Origin: Streptomyces sp. NRRL S-646
GTDB lineage: Bacteria > Actinomycetota > Actinomycetes > Streptomycetales > Streptomycetaceae
DNA length: 64,000 nt
NCBI RefSeq assembly: GCF_000720765.1
Contig: NZ_JODC01000017.1
Location: forward strand, 124,001-188,000
Direction: 5' to 3'
Part shown: positions 8,382 through 16,841 of the stretch, piece after piece
How positions within the stretch are numbered: position 1 is the stretch's first letter
Layout of the letters: each line of letters begins with the position of its first letter
Program-made: the position numbers and the translations under genes
Notes under the pieces: model-generated
Database searches by the model: none
Seen by the model: the letters and a program-made list of their open reading frames with translations, nothing else
Told to the model about the DNA's origin: nothing

Positions 8382-9752
8382 TTGGGTTTCAAGCGAGTCG
8401 GGTCCACGACTGGTGTCGTGGCGTTGACGGGAGCCTTGCTCCTCACATCAGCCCCAGTTGCCGCAGCAGACGCCGTCCGGGATGCGCAGTGGCCCTTGAC
8501 GGTGTACAACGCCGAGAAAGTTTGGAAGACCTCGCAGGGGGCGGGAGTCACAGTTGCTGTAATTGACTCAGGTGTAGATTCCAGTCACCCGGATCTCACC
8601 GGACAAGTTCTCCCAGGTAAGGACTTCAGCGGCGCCGGAAAGCCACACGAAGATACTGTCGGGCATGGTACTGGAATGGCCAGCCTAATCGCTGGACACG
8701 GACATGGAGTAAATGGTTCCGAGGGCGTGATGGGTCTTGCGCCCAAAGCAAAGATTCTTCCGGTGCGGGTGAGTGGGGCTGAGCGGTCGGCAGATGATCC
8801 GACTGGGGGCAAGATTGATACTGCGGGTTGGACGGCTGGAGTCCGCTACGCGGTAGAGCACGGCGCCTCAGTAATCAACTTGTCACTCGACGATTCTTCC
8901 GCCTATCCTGGCTCAAAAGCCGCCAAGGCAATTGAATATGCGCAATCGCATAATGTCGTAGTCGTAGCGGCTGCGGGAAACGATGGAGGGACGGTCAATT
9001 ATCCAGCCGCTCTCCCGGGCGTGGTGGCTGTCTCTGCTGTGGACAAGGGCCTCAACCCTTGGTCTAAGTCGAATACCGGGAAAGTCATCGTTGCGGCGCC
9101 CGGAGTGGAAGTCGCCCACGCCGACCCGACCACGAAAAGTGGTTACACGGTGGGAGACGGAACATCTGACTCCACAGCCTATGTATCAGCCATCGTCGCA
9201 CTCTTGCGCTCCAAGTACCCCGACCTGACCGCAGGTCAGATCGTCAACCGTCTGATCAAGTCGGCGTCCTTCCTGAACAACACAGGTAAGAAGGCCCCCG
9301 ATAGTGAATTGGGCTACGGCATCGCCCGCCCAGGTTCTGCCCTGACGATGGACATCCCCAAGGGTTCCAAGGAAGGCCCCCTGGCCCAAGCGTTGCCATC
9401 CACGTCCACGGAGTCCGGCGCTGCCTCCGCGGGCAACAACAGCACGAGCCAGGCGAAGGATAAGAAGCACTCCTCCTCCGGCGGCATCCTCCTCATCGCC
9501 GGCATCGCAGCCGCCGTGGTCGTCATCGGCATCGTCTTCGCAGTAATCCGCAGCCGCCGAAACCGCGGCAACGGCGGCCCCGGCAACGGCGGCGGAATGC
9601 CCCCGCACGGCGCGGGCTACCCGCCCCAGCCCCCGACGGGCTACCAGCCGTACCCCAACACCCCGCCCAACCAGGGCTACCCCACGCCTCCTGGCCAGTC
9701 CCCGCAGCACCCCAACCCTTACGCCCAACAGCCCCCGCACCAAGGCCAGTAA
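8382..9752 (+). CDS. Second mycosin (MycP paralog) with altered Ser motif
   Basis: S8-family protease with a signal peptide (TGVVALTGALLLTSAPVAAA), catalytic D62 (AVIDSGVD), H95 (GHGTGMASL) and S262. The Ser motif reads GTSDSTAYVSA instead of GTSxAxPxVAG, losing the usual proline. A C-terminal helix (GGILLIAGIAAAVVVIGIVFAVI) is followed by a cytosolic Pro/Tyr/Gln-rich tail. The TTG start at 8382 is chosen because the paralog at 10105 starts at the equivalent TTG after a matching (G)AGGARCAAGG site; a GTG at 8367 is the alternative. Codon use is visibly more A/T-rich than the core genes, suggesting acquisition. Confidence 0.88.
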   Translation: MGFKRVGSTTGVVALTGALLLTSAPVAAADAVRDAQWPLTVYNAEKVWKTSQGAGVTVAVIDSGVDSSHPDLTGQVLPGKDFSGAGKPHEDTVGHGTGMASLIAGHGHGVNGSEGVMGLAPKAKILPVRVSGAERSADDPTGGKIDTAGWTAGVRYAVEHGASVINLSLDDSSAYPGSKAAKAIEYAQSHNVVVVAAAGNDGGTVNYPAALPGVVAVSAVDKGLNPWSKSNTGKVIVAAPGVEVAHADPTTKSGYTVGDGTSDSTAYVSAIVALLRSKYPDLTAGQIVNRLIKSASFLNNTGKKAPDSELGYGIARPGSALTMDIPKGSKEGPLAQALPSTSTESGAASAGNNSTSQAKDKKHSSSGGILLIAGIAAAVVVIGIVFAVIRSRRNRGNGGPGNGGGMPPHGAGYPPQPPTGYQPYPNTPPNQGYPTPPGQSPQHPNPYAQQPPHQGQ

Positions 9753-9783
9753 GAGCAACTCACCACATCAGCGGGGGAAGACG

Positions 9784-10075
9784 GTGCTCGTCCGTCACGG
9801 TCCGAGTACTGCTGGTAGTGCTCCCAATGCCATCGGGATGCGCCACAGCTCGGTGCGGCTTGGCGAAGGCGGTCCAGGCAGTTGGCGCTCCTTGGGGCGA
9901 GGCGGCAGTGGCCTAGTTGGGCCGGGCGCCGAGCCAGGTCTACCCACAGGGGAGGCTTTGCAAGGGCCCTTCGTTGATGGGCGGCGCAGCCAGCCGGCCC
10001 GACTGCCCGAGGCGGAGCCAGTGCGGCCGGTCGTGGGGCCCCATGAGTGCTGTTCCGCCGTAAAGGCTAGTGGAA
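9784..10075 (+). pseudogene. Probable relic of a Gly-rich ESX substrate gene
   Basis: The 352 bases between mycosins 2 and 3 hold no intact gene. The stretch around 10005-10041 matches the Gly/Ala-rich coding region near 8015-8060 of the large substrate gene: both contain CGAGGCGGAGCCAGTGC followed by a similar GGC-GG-CGTGG-GCCC run with a one-base difference in length. The rest keeps a GGC-rich texture but no frame. I read this as a decayed copy left by tandem duplication of a substrate-mycosin unit. The homology is short, so confidence is limited. Confidence 0.4.
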
Positions 10076-10104
10076 CCAATTTTAGTTGAGATAGGAACAA
10101 GGGA

Positions 10105-11454
10105 TTGAGTGTCAAGCGATTCTGGTCCACGACAGGAGTCGCGGCGTTTACAGGAGCCTTGCTCCTCACCTCGGCTCCCACTGCGTCAGCCGATTACATC
10201 CGAGACAAGCAGTGGGTTATCGACGTCATCAACTTCAAGAAAGTCTGGTCAGAGTCACAGGGGCAAGGTGTCACGGTTGCGGTCCTTGATAGCGGAGTAG
10301 ACGGAAGCCACCCTGATTTGACCGGGCAGGTGTTGAAGGGTAAGGACTTCTCTGGGAGCGGCGGAGACGCCCAGGACGACACTGACGGTCATGGCACCGG
10401 CATGGCAAGCATCATTGCAGGTCATGGACACGGACCAAATAACTCTGCAGGCGTGATCGGCTTGGCACCCAAGGCCAAGATTCTGCCGATTAAGGCCGGA
10501 GACAAGGGCGTTGGTGACGAGTGGCCATCCGGGGTCCGCTATGCAGTAGATCACGGGGCATCGGTAATCAATATGTCATTCATTGATTCTTCTGCCGGAC
10601 CTGGTTCGGAGGCGGCCGAGGCCGTCACGTATGCCCAACAGCACGACGTTGTTGTCGTGGCCGGTGTGGGAAATGATGGAATTGCCGGTATCGAATATCC
10701 CGCTAAATTGCCTGGCGTGGTAGCGGTGGGTGCCGTTGACGAGTCACTCAATCTCTGGTCTAACTCAAATTTCGGTAACGGAGTTACGCTTACAGCTCCC
10801 GGAGTGAACATCGTAGGGGCCGACACGGGCTATTCTAATGGCTACGCAAAAGCTGATGGCACATCCGACGCGACTGCCTATGTTTCCGCCACCGCGGCCC
10901 TCATCCGCGCCAAATACCCTGACCTCACCGCTGGCCAGGTCATCAACCGCATGATCAAGTCAGCCACCTTCCTCACTCATGGCGTCAAGAAGGTGCCTGA
11001 CGAGAAGTACGGCTACGGAATCATCCGCCCGTACGCGGCGCTGACAAGGAATATTCCCAAGGGGCCCACGCAAGGCCCGCTCGCCCAGGCGTCGCCGTCC
11101 ACGGCTGCGAGTACTGACGCCGGCAACGACAGCACGAACCAGGCCAAGGAAAAGAAGGGATCCTCCTCAATGGGCGCCATCGTCCTTCTTGTCGGCGTTA
11201 TCGGCCTCGGAGCCGTCATCGCCGTCGTCGTCTTCGCCGTAACTCGCAGTCGTCGCAACTTGGTGAACCGCAGCCCTATCAGCGGGCCCTACCCGCAGAA
11301 CATGGGCTACCCGCCACAGCAAGCGATGCCGTCGACCACTCAACCCCCGTACTCCTCCCCAGTCGCCAATCAGCCATATGGATACCCCTCTCCTCCTGCA
11401 CAGCCACCACAACACCCCAATCCCTACACTCAGCAGCCCCCGTACGGGCAGTGA
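10105..11454 (+). CDS. Third mycosin (MycP paralog), tandem duplicate
   Basis: Closely related to the preceding mycosin along its whole length. It has a signal peptide (AAFTGALLLTSAPTASA), catalytic D62 (AVLDSGVD), H96 (GHGTGMASI) and S254 in GTSDATAYVSA, again without the canonical proline. A transmembrane helix (GAIVLLVGVIGLGAVIAVVVFAV) and a Pro/Gln/Tyr tail ending QQPPYGQ follow. It starts at TTG with an AGGAACAAGGG site upstream; no ATG or GTG fits. Ser/Gly/Asp-rich linkers match between the two copies, so they arose by tandem duplication. The substrate is unknown. Confidence 0.88.
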   Translation: MSVKRFWSTTGVAAFTGALLLTSAPTASADYIRDKQWVIDVINFKKVWSESQGQGVTVAVLDSGVDGSHPDLTGQVLKGKDFSGSGGDAQDDTDGHGTGMASIIAGHGHGPNNSAGVIGLAPKAKILPIKAGDKGVGDEWPSGVRYAVDHGASVINMSFIDSSAGPGSEAAEAVTYAQQHDVVVVAGVGNDGIAGIEYPAKLPGVVAVGAVDESLNLWSNSNFGNGVTLTAPGVNIVGADTGYSNGYAKADGTSDATAYVSATAALIRAKYPDLTAGQVINRMIKSATFLTHGVKKVPDEKYGYGIIRPYAALTRNIPKGPTQGPLAQASPSTAASTDAGNDSTNQAKEKKGSSSMGAIVLLVGVIGLGAVIAVVVFAVTRSRRNLVNRSPISGPYPQNMGYPPQQAMPSTTQPPYSSPVANQPYGYPSPPAQPPQHPNPYTQQPPYGQ

Positions 11455-11723
11455 GGCTTCTTCGTAGCCACGCGGCAGCGCGACGGGGTCGGCCAGTCGC
11501 TGGTGAATCTGATGCGTCATCGGTGCTTTGAGGTGCGCCAAGCTTGAGGATGGCTGTGCCGCCCGAATGTGCTTCCTATCTGTACAGCCTCGACGCCCGA
11601 GGTTTGGAGTTGAGGTGAAGGGGTGGTGGGGGCCGCGAGTATGTGCGCGATCTTGGTGGTAGTGTTCATCAGATTGCTGCCAATTCGTCTGCGTGCAGGC
11701 GGAGTTGAAAAGGGGATCTCGCG

Positions 11724-12026
11724 GTGACTGATCTCGAAGTAGACCCCGAGATCCTTAAAAAGGGTGCTTCGAACATTCTCGAGTGTCTGACGCCGGTCGA
11801 AAAGGTCGACCTCGGGCCGCTGGCCAAGCAAGGTTCCTCGTTCGGTGCCGACGCGGCAGCCTCGGCATTGGCGACATTCAGTGCGACGTGGCAGTCGGGC
11901 GCAGGGTTCCTCGCCAACTGTGCAGCGACCTTGGCCGAGGGACTGAATTCGGCTAGCAACAACTATGCGAAGACGGATGACAACATTCGTGACGCGGTGA
12001 ATTCGGTTAAGTCGGACTTGGGTTAG
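11724..12026 (+). CDS. WXG100-like ESX substrate with WQSG turn
   Basis: A 100-aa helical protein with a TWQSGAGFL turn (about residue 55) in place of WXG, and a C-terminal NYAKTDDNIRD in which YAKTD matches the YxxxD/E signal. The GTG start follows an AAAAGGGG ribosome site. It lies 19 bases upstream of a large protein with a putative T7SS signal domain, so the two are probably a secreted pair. Two cysteines (ECLTPV, ANCAAT) are unusual for WXG100 proteins and might bond. Confidence 0.82.
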   Translation: MTDLEVDPEILKKGASNILECLTPVEKVDLGPLAKQGSSFGADAAASALATFSATWQSGAGFLANCAATLAEGLNSASNNYAKTDDNIRDAVNSVKSDLG

Positions 12027-12045
12027 GGACAGGGGATCCATATTC

Positions 12046-13329
12046 ATGGCTGCCGCACTCGGGGAGACGACCGACCCGAGGGAGCTCATCCCGGGAGACG
12101 TCGAAAAGCTGGGCCAGCTTGCCACCGACCTTACGAACTGGTCGGACAAGTTCAACGGAATTGGCGATGGTCTGCATGGGTTGCGCATCCCGGGCTGGAC
12201 CGGTCAGGCAAGCGACGTCTTCTGGCCCACCCTGTCCAAAGAGAAGACCAACTGGTACCTCGCTGCTGACGCGATGTCGGGGGCAGCCACTGCTGTCACC
12301 TCGTATTCCTCCATGCTGAGCTGGGCGCAGCAGCAGGCGGCGACAGCGATCGAGCAATGGGCGGGCGGGCAACAAGACTCGGCAGAAGAGGTGCTGAAAT
12401 CTGCGCGCCAGCACCTTCAGCACGAAGCCGAGGCCTTGGCTGAGAAGCTCGACGACCTGGCGGGGGGTGCCTCTGACAGCCCTGACTGGCTTGCGAAGGC
12501 CAGGGACGAGGTGGATGCGGCTGCTGAGTCATGGGCCAGTAAGCACGGAGTCGGCAAATCTGCCGCTTCTCCCAACGCATGGGCCTGGGAGAAGGAGAAG
12601 TGGCGGAAAGACGGTCGCTGGGGCCGTACGCAAAAGGAGTGGGGCAAGGACGCCGAGGGCAACTGGTACATCCGTGATAAACCGGAGTCCGAGGACGCGC
12701 CCCGCAAAGGGGTCGGAGTCAAGGTCAAGCTCGCCGAGTGGACAGGCGAAGCCAAGGTCTGGTCGGCAGAGGATGACTGGAGGGCAACGGCGGGGGACGT
12801 CAAGTTTAAGGGTGCAATGGGCGTTGCCGCCCTAGGGGTGGACGGCTCCATTGGTTCAAGCTTCGCAAATGGGCAGCTGCAGGCCGGTGCTTCGGGGAGC
12901 GCATATTTGGCACAGGCCTCCGCGAGCGGCAGTGCGGAATATGGGCCCGCCTCAGGCAAGGCCGAGGCAAAGGGCTTTGTGGGCGGCGAAGCCTCGACGA
13001 ACGTTTCTGCCGGCAAGGACGGACTGCACGCCGGGGCAGAGGCGTTCGCTGGAGCCAAGGCCACAGGGTCGGTTTCCGCTGACGTCGGAGGTGTCGGCGC
13101 CGGTGTCAGCGGTGAGGCCTGGGCCGGGGTGGGTGCCTCCGCCAGCGCCGACTTCGGCATGAAGGACGGCAAGTTCACCATCGGTGGAGAGTATGGCCTC
13201 GGCCTGGGCCTCGGCGCCAAGGGAGCTGTCGATGTCACCATCGATCCCGGCAAGGTGGTCGACTCGGTCGATCATGTGGCTGACGCGGTGGGTGAAGGTT
13301 GGGACAGCACGGTCGGCAGTTGGTTTTAG
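12046..13329 (+). CDS. Large ESX substrate, T7SS signal domain plus Gly/Ala repeat domain
   Basis: 427 aa. The start ALGETTDPRELIPGD is typical of the N-terminal 'putative T7SS secretion signal' domain of actinobacterial ESX substrates. A helical region with a WTGQASD turn follows to residue ~165, then a Trp/Lys-rich segment (residues ~175-225), then residues ~250-410 alternate Gly/Ala/Ser with acidic and basic residues in a repeating beta-like pattern (GSIGSS, GASGSA, ASASGSA, GAGVSGEA) that resembles channel or adhesin-like glycine-rich folds. It is translated with the small partner upstream. No enzymatic motif is seen. Confidence 0.82.
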   Translation: MAAALGETTDPRELIPGDVEKLGQLATDLTNWSDKFNGIGDGLHGLRIPGWTGQASDVFWPTLSKEKTNWYLAADAMSGAATAVTSYSSMLSWAQQQAATAIEQWAGGQQDSAEEVLKSARQHLQHEAEALAEKLDDLAGGASDSPDWLAKARDEVDAAAESWASKHGVGKSAASPNAWAWEKEKWRKDGRWGRTQKEWGKDAEGNWYIRDKPESEDAPRKGVGVKVKLAEWTGEAKVWSAEDDWRATAGDVKFKGAMGVAALGVDGSIGSSFANGQLQAGASGSAYLAQASASGSAEYGPASGKAEAKGFVGGEASTNVSAGKDGLHAGAEAFAGAKATGSVSADVGGVGAGVSGEAWAGVGASASADFGMKDGKFTIGGEYGLGLGLGAKGAVDVTIDPGKVVDSVDHVADAVGEGWDSTVGSWF

Positions 13330-13364
13330 CCTGAGCTGAGGCTCATCAAGGAAGTGGATTCACG

Positions 13365-13877
13365 ATGGCCACCACGTTGCCGATCAAGATCTCATTCTCC
13401 CTGCCGGACGGCTGGCAGGCCGCTCCGCCGGATGAAGTGGGGGCGCCCGGCGTAGCTTTCGTCGCACTCCACCCCGCCTCCAGGGACGAGTTCACGGCGA
13501 ACATCACCATCGCTGGGCGGATGCGCAACGACAGCGCGAGCCTCTGGCAGATCGCCGATGAGTCGGTGCGGCGACTGGAGCAGGCGGGGCCTGTAGAGGT
13601 CGTCAAGAAGAGAGAAGTCGGCACTGCGGTTGTCCCGGGCTTGACGGACTCCCCAGGCGTGGTTCAGAACCTCCGCCTCTCCACCACCTTGAGGGGAGAA
13701 CCTCTGGAACTACTCCAGAGCCAGGTTTACCTCGGCCTGGAGGACGTCAAGGACCCGGCGAAGCGTGTCGTCCTCGAAGTTTTCCTTACTGCGAAGCCGA
13801 GCCAACTCGGCCAGGTCATTGAGGACTTCAAGGCATTCATCAGGACGGTACGCCCGGCTGACGAAAATTCCGCCTAA
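13365..13877 (+). CDS. LpqN/DcrB-like protein linked to ESX substrates
   Basis: 170 aa with no signal peptide or lipobox. The pattern FSLPDGWQAAPP near the start, a central pair of strands and the final VIEDFKAFIRTVRP fit the PsbP/DcrB/LpqN-like fold found as LpqN/LpqT lipoproteins in mycobacteria. The lack of a lipobox suggests a cytosolic version, possibly a chaperone for the adjacent substrates, analogous in position to EspG; that role is inference. It follows the large substrate by 35 bases and ends at a strong terminator. Confidence 0.7.
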   Translation: MATTLPIKISFSLPDGWQAAPPDEVGAPGVAFVALHPASRDEFTANITIAGRMRNDSASLWQIADESVRRLEQAGPVEVVKKREVGTAVVPGLTDSPGVVQNLRLSTTLRGEPLELLQSQVYLGLEDVKDPAKRVVLEVFLTAKPSQLGQVIEDFKAFIRTVRPADENSA

Positions 13878-13892
13878 CGGAATCCTCGACGT

Positions 13893-13951
13893 CAGAGTGC
13901 CCCTTGCCCCGGTGAACCTCAGGCTCCGTGGCCAGGGGCACTCTGGTTTTT
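13893..13951 (+). terminator. Intrinsic terminator with T-tract
   Basis: CAGAGTGCCCC (13893-13903) pairs exactly with GGGGCACTCTG (13935-13945), extended by a few more pairs inwards, and is followed by TTTTT at 13947-13951. It ends the 11724-13877 unit and abuts the stop codon of the convergent gene, so it may serve both strands. Confidence 0.85.
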
Positions 13952-14667
13952 CAGGCAGCAGTCCAAGCCTGTGCCGGAATCCGGTCGAGCACATCGCACA
14001 GGTAGTTCAACTTCTCATCGACAGCCTCTGGAGCGAGGGTGCCCGTGTACCATGTGAACAATTCGTTGTCACGCAATTGAAGTGGGGACTTCTTAGCTTG
14101 AGGATGTGCGAGTAGAAAGGGCACCACGCCAGCACTCAAGGCATTCCGGACAAAGGTTTCGTCCTCGGCAACGACCCGAAATCCCTCATCAAATTCCGGC
14201 ACGCCGAGCGGCATCCTGGGCCGTCGGTCGAGCATCGCGTCCAGCTTGCTCGGTTGGAGTACCTCGACAGACGGCCCCGAGCCAGGAGCCGTGACAACGA
14301 AGACGCTCTCGATGATGGGCCGCTTACGCTCTGCAGCTTCACCGCCCGACATGGGACTGTTGTAGCGATGCTCGAAGTATTTGAAGGAACGACCACGGAA
14401 CTCACCCGTGGTGTAGTGCCAGGCGCTCAAATTCTCGCCTCGGCTGGGCATGGGTCCCACGCCGCAATACTGGTCGACCTCCCCTCTCGCGCGTGCTGTG
14501 TATGTCCAGTCGCGTTCTGAGGCGATCTGTGCGAGCTTCTTCCATCCGTCCCTGATGCGTGCTTCCTCCTTGTGTCCGCGCACGAACATCCTGATCACGA
14601 AGGTGAACATGCCTACGATGAAGGCGAAGAAGAACACCTTCACCAGAATCCCTACCAGTAGCTCCAT
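13951..14667 (-). CDS. Membrane-anchored protein of unknown function
   Basis: 238 aa. One N-terminal transmembrane helix (LVGILVKVFFFAFIVGMFTFVI) is followed by a cytosolic domain beginning with a basic, amphipathic stretch and a conserved-looking HYTTGEFRGRSFKYFEHRY. The layout resembles DUF3137-type galanin-like membrane proteins, but I cannot assign a family. It is convergent with the LpqN-like gene. Nothing in the sequence shows a link to secretion other than its location. Confidence 0.7.
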   Translation of the reverse strand: MELLVGILVKVFFFAFIVGMFTFVIRMFVRGHKEEARIRDGWKKLAQIASERDWTYTARARGEVDQYCGVGPMPSRGENLSAWHYTTGEFRGRSFKYFEHRYNSPMSGGEAAERKRPIIESVFVVTAPGSGPSVEVLQPSKLDAMLDRRPRMPLGVPEFDEGFRVVAEDETFVRNALSAGVVPFLLAHPQAKKSPLQLRDNELFTWYTGTLAPEAVDEKLNYLCDVLDRIPAQAWTAA

Positions 14668-15026
14668 GATTCAAGATTATGACGGACGCGAGACTGTAAA
14701 CGAGATGGGGATGCACCCGAACTCGGCCGACGCGCCGGGTGACAACATGACATAGTTCCTATTCGCGAGTGAGCCGAATCACAGGGGTGTTGACGCGGGT
14801 GGACGTATGCGCCTCGCCCTCGGATCTGGGCCGCAGTCGTTGATTGCTCCCGTTTGCCCATCACTGGTGGAGATTACTTGTAGGTGAAGCGAAGGGGTCA
14901 TGGTGCTGTGTCGGTTACCCGGGTGGGCTGATATATGCCGTCATGGCGGCCTGTGCTTCTCTGGCTCGTATTCGGAGTGGTCCTGTCAACTATGCTTCCT
15001 GTGACGCTTTACCTTGATCACAAGAA
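14668..15026. other. Divergent intergenic region, no gene supported
   Basis: About 360 bases between the divergent membrane-protein and DUF4333-type lipoprotein genes. It should hold both promoters, but no clear -10/-35 pair stands out. An open frame starting near 14935 begins with a plausible membrane helix but runs on through the lipoprotein gene out of frame and is not supported. Confidence 0.4.
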
Positions 15027-15392
15027 ATGGAACCCATCATGGCCGCAGCTCGCTTGTCCGCCGCAACTTGGGGTATTTCGGCAGTGGCCGTTGGCGCATT
15101 GCTCGTCGGCTGCTCGGCCTCGGTCGACGTTGGAAAGTCCGAGCCGAAGCTGTCTGCGGACAAGTTGGCAACCACCGTCGCCGAAAGGCTCGCCGCCACG
15201 ACGGGTCAGCCCAAGCCAAACGTCACCTGTCCCGAGGCCCTGACCGGGAAGGTTGGTAACACCACCCGCTGCACACTCAAAGCGAACGACGGCAGCACTT
15301 TGGGCGTGACGGTCAAGGTTTCCTCAGTCGACGGAGACAAGATCAACTTCGACATCAAGGCCGACGATACGGCTTCTCCGGCTGCGAACTGA
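15027..15392 (+). CDS. DUF4333-like lipoprotein
   Basis: 121 aa with a lipoprotein signal peptide ending at the lipobox LLVGC and then a small extracytoplasmic domain with one cysteine pair (NVTCPEAL, TTRCTLK) and alternating strands (GVTVKVSSVDGDKINFDIK), matching the DUF4333 fold common in actinobacterial secreted proteins. An ATG at 15039 would give a cleaner signal peptide (MAAARLSAATWG...), so the start is uncertain. It probably sits on the outer face of the membrane near the ESX machinery, but its role is unknown. Confidence 0.8.
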   Translation: MEPIMAAARLSAATWGISAVAVGALLVGCSASVDVGKSEPKLSADKLATTVAERLAATTGQPKPNVTCPEALTGKVGNTTRCTLKANDGSTLGVTVKVSSVDGDKINFDIKADDTASPAAN

Positions 15393-15460
15393 CAACTGAG
15401 TATTGCCACCTGCTGTCGCGTAGGTAGAGGTCGCCTGTGAGGTGTGGAGCCGACGGCCCG

Positions 15461-15589
15461 ATGAGCGAGGTCACGGACGAGCTGAGCAAGGACCCCGCCA
15501 TCGATGCCGTGGCCGGTCAGCTCGACGGCCGTAAGGATGAGGCGCCGTACCGTGTGCCGAAGGCACGGATCGAGGAGGACTTCGGATGA
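15461..15589 (+). CDS. Small 42-aa protein coupled to the next gene
   Basis: Short acidic protein ending ...ARIEEDFG. Its TGA overlaps the ATG of the next gene as ATGA, the common arrangement for translational coupling. A GTGTGGAG site lies upstream of the ATG, and an in-frame GTG at 15437 is an alternative start. No domain is recognisable. Codon use fits coding (G/C in most third positions). It could be a genuine microprotein partner or a leader peptide setting translation of its neighbour. Confidence 0.5.
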   Translation: MSEVTDELSKDPAIDAVAGQLDGRKDEAPYRVPKARIEEDFG

Positions 15590-16290
15590 GCGCCGGCCAG
15601 CACGGCCCGACACAGGCCATCTTCGAGCCGGCTCTGCTCGGCGGCGGCTCCCATGTGCCATTGATCGCGCCGTGGCTGCAGCCGCACGAGCGACTGCTCG
15701 GGATCGTAAAGGTGAGGCTGAGCAATGTGATCCGCCGCTCCCTGCCCCGCAAGGTGCGGCCCGGCAAGCAGTGGACGGGCGCGCGGGGCGCAGCGGAGGG
15801 CGCCTTCGAAGGTGCCCTCTCGGTTGCGGATGCCTTCGAGTTCTTCGACTTCGGCATCATCCGCAGGATCCGACGCATCGTGCGCGGGGCCGGTCTCAAG
15901 GGCGGATGGCAGAGCGTGGCCGGCCGGTTCGTGATCGCTGTGCGCACCGGACCCGCCCCCTCGAGTAGCCGCTACGACAACGAACAGGCGCTGATGGTCT
16001 TCACCGACCGCAGGATCCTGCTGATGGACACGGTCTCCATCAGGAACAACAAGGTGCCCCTGTTCGGCAAGGTCCCGCCCGGCGAGCAGCTGAGCAGGAG
16101 GGAGGCCCGGTGTCTGGGCGAGATCCTGGCGGGACAGCTCCGGAGCGTCGCCAGCCGACACAATTGGCTCTCGGACCGCGTGGACCTCCACTTCGCCGAC
16201 GGCTCCCTGGCTGCGCTCGAGCTGTCCGAGAAGGATGCCCGAGCTTTGGAGGTGCTGAGTCAGGGGATCGCGCCACCCCCGCGATCCTGA
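15586..16290 (+). CDS. Cytosolic protein of unknown function
   Basis: 234 aa, soluble, no signal peptide. The middle is hydrophobic and basic (FEFFDFGIIRRIRRIVRGAG) and the second half has a pattern DNEQALMVFTDRRILLMDTVSI, which is how many PH-like (bPH) domains of actinobacteria read ('xxVFTDRRLLLVD'). A PH-like fold is therefore a fair guess. It overlaps the small gene upstream by four bases. No catalytic motif is seen. Confidence 0.75.
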   Translation: MSAGQHGPTQAIFEPALLGGGSHVPLIAPWLQPHERLLGIVKVRLSNVIRRSLPRKVRPGKQWTGARGAAEGAFEGALSVADAFEFFDFGIIRRIRRIVRGAGLKGGWQSVAGRFVIAVRTGPAPSSSRYDNEQALMVFTDRRILLMDTVSIRNNKVPLFGKVPPGEQLSRREARCLGEILAGQLRSVASRHNWLSDRVDLHFADGSLAALELSEKDARALEVLSQGIAPPPRS

Positions 16291-16433
16291 TCTGACCGTT
16301 CAGCGGAAACGACGCGCCTTGATGCAGATGGCGCCCTGGTAGCCAGTGAAGATCTACCATCCTGAAGCCGCTGGTCACGGGGCTGGAGTGTGAGTCGTTG
16401 GTCGCACTTCTGCTGCTGAACCCGTGTCGTGGG

Positions 16434-16841
16434 TTAGGCGGCAGCAAGCTCGCACCACACGTACTTTCCCCGGTTGCCATTCCTGGACAGCGCCTGCCAG
16501 CCCCATACGTCGGCGCAGGCGCGGACCAGTGCGAGACCGCGGCCTTCCTCCGCGTCGACCAAGTCGCTCAGTTTCGACGGCGGTTCGGGCGGCTCGGGGG
16601 CGGCGTCCCAGGCGGCGATACGCAGGACACCGCTGCGCCACCGAAGGTGTAGGGCGGTGGGTCCCTTGGTGTGGCGTACGGCGTTGGAGACCAGCTCCGT
16701 CGCCAGCAACTCGGCGGTGTCCGTGAAGCGGATTAGGCCGTGCATTGTGAGGATCAGGCGGACGGTGCGGCGACAGACCGTGACGGCTCTCGGGTCGTTC
16801 GGGATGTAGAGGGAGTACTCCCAGGGTTCGGTTTTGGGCAT
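16434..16841 (-). CDS. ATP-binding anti-sigma-type regulator (HATPase_c)
   Basis: A 135-aa single-domain GHKL ATPase of the RsbW/SpoIIAB-like type that is abundant in Streptomyces. The N-box ELVSNAVRHTKG (about residue 50) binds Mg-ATP, WDAAPEPP supplies the G1-like loop and EEGRGLALVRACAD the G2 loop. Such proteins sit next to XRE-DUF5753 and DUF397 genes in WhiJ-type cassettes, exactly as here, where the gene is divergent from the XRE gene. It probably binds a partner protein and controls its activity; whether it phosphorylates is unknown. The ATG at 16841 is used since MPKTEPWEYSLYIP is the usual family start. Confidence 0.88.
   Translation of the reverse strand: MPKTEPWEYSLYIPNDPRAVTVCRRTVRLILTMHGLIRFTDTAELLATELVSNAVRHTKGPTALHLRWRSGVLRIAAWDAAPEPPEPPSKLSDLVDAEEGRGLALVRACADVWGWQALSRNGNRGKYVWCELAAA

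Noticed and set aside
11455..11723. Remnant of an insertion sequence between mycosin 3 and the WXG100-like gene
   Set aside because: No inverted terminal repeats or transposase-like frame could be found; the gap is merely AT-richer.
14935..15243. Possible small membrane protein beginning MPSWRPVLLWLVFG
   Set aside because: Only the first ~30 residues look real; the rest is an out-of-frame reading of the DUF4333-like lipoprotein, and there is no ribosome site.
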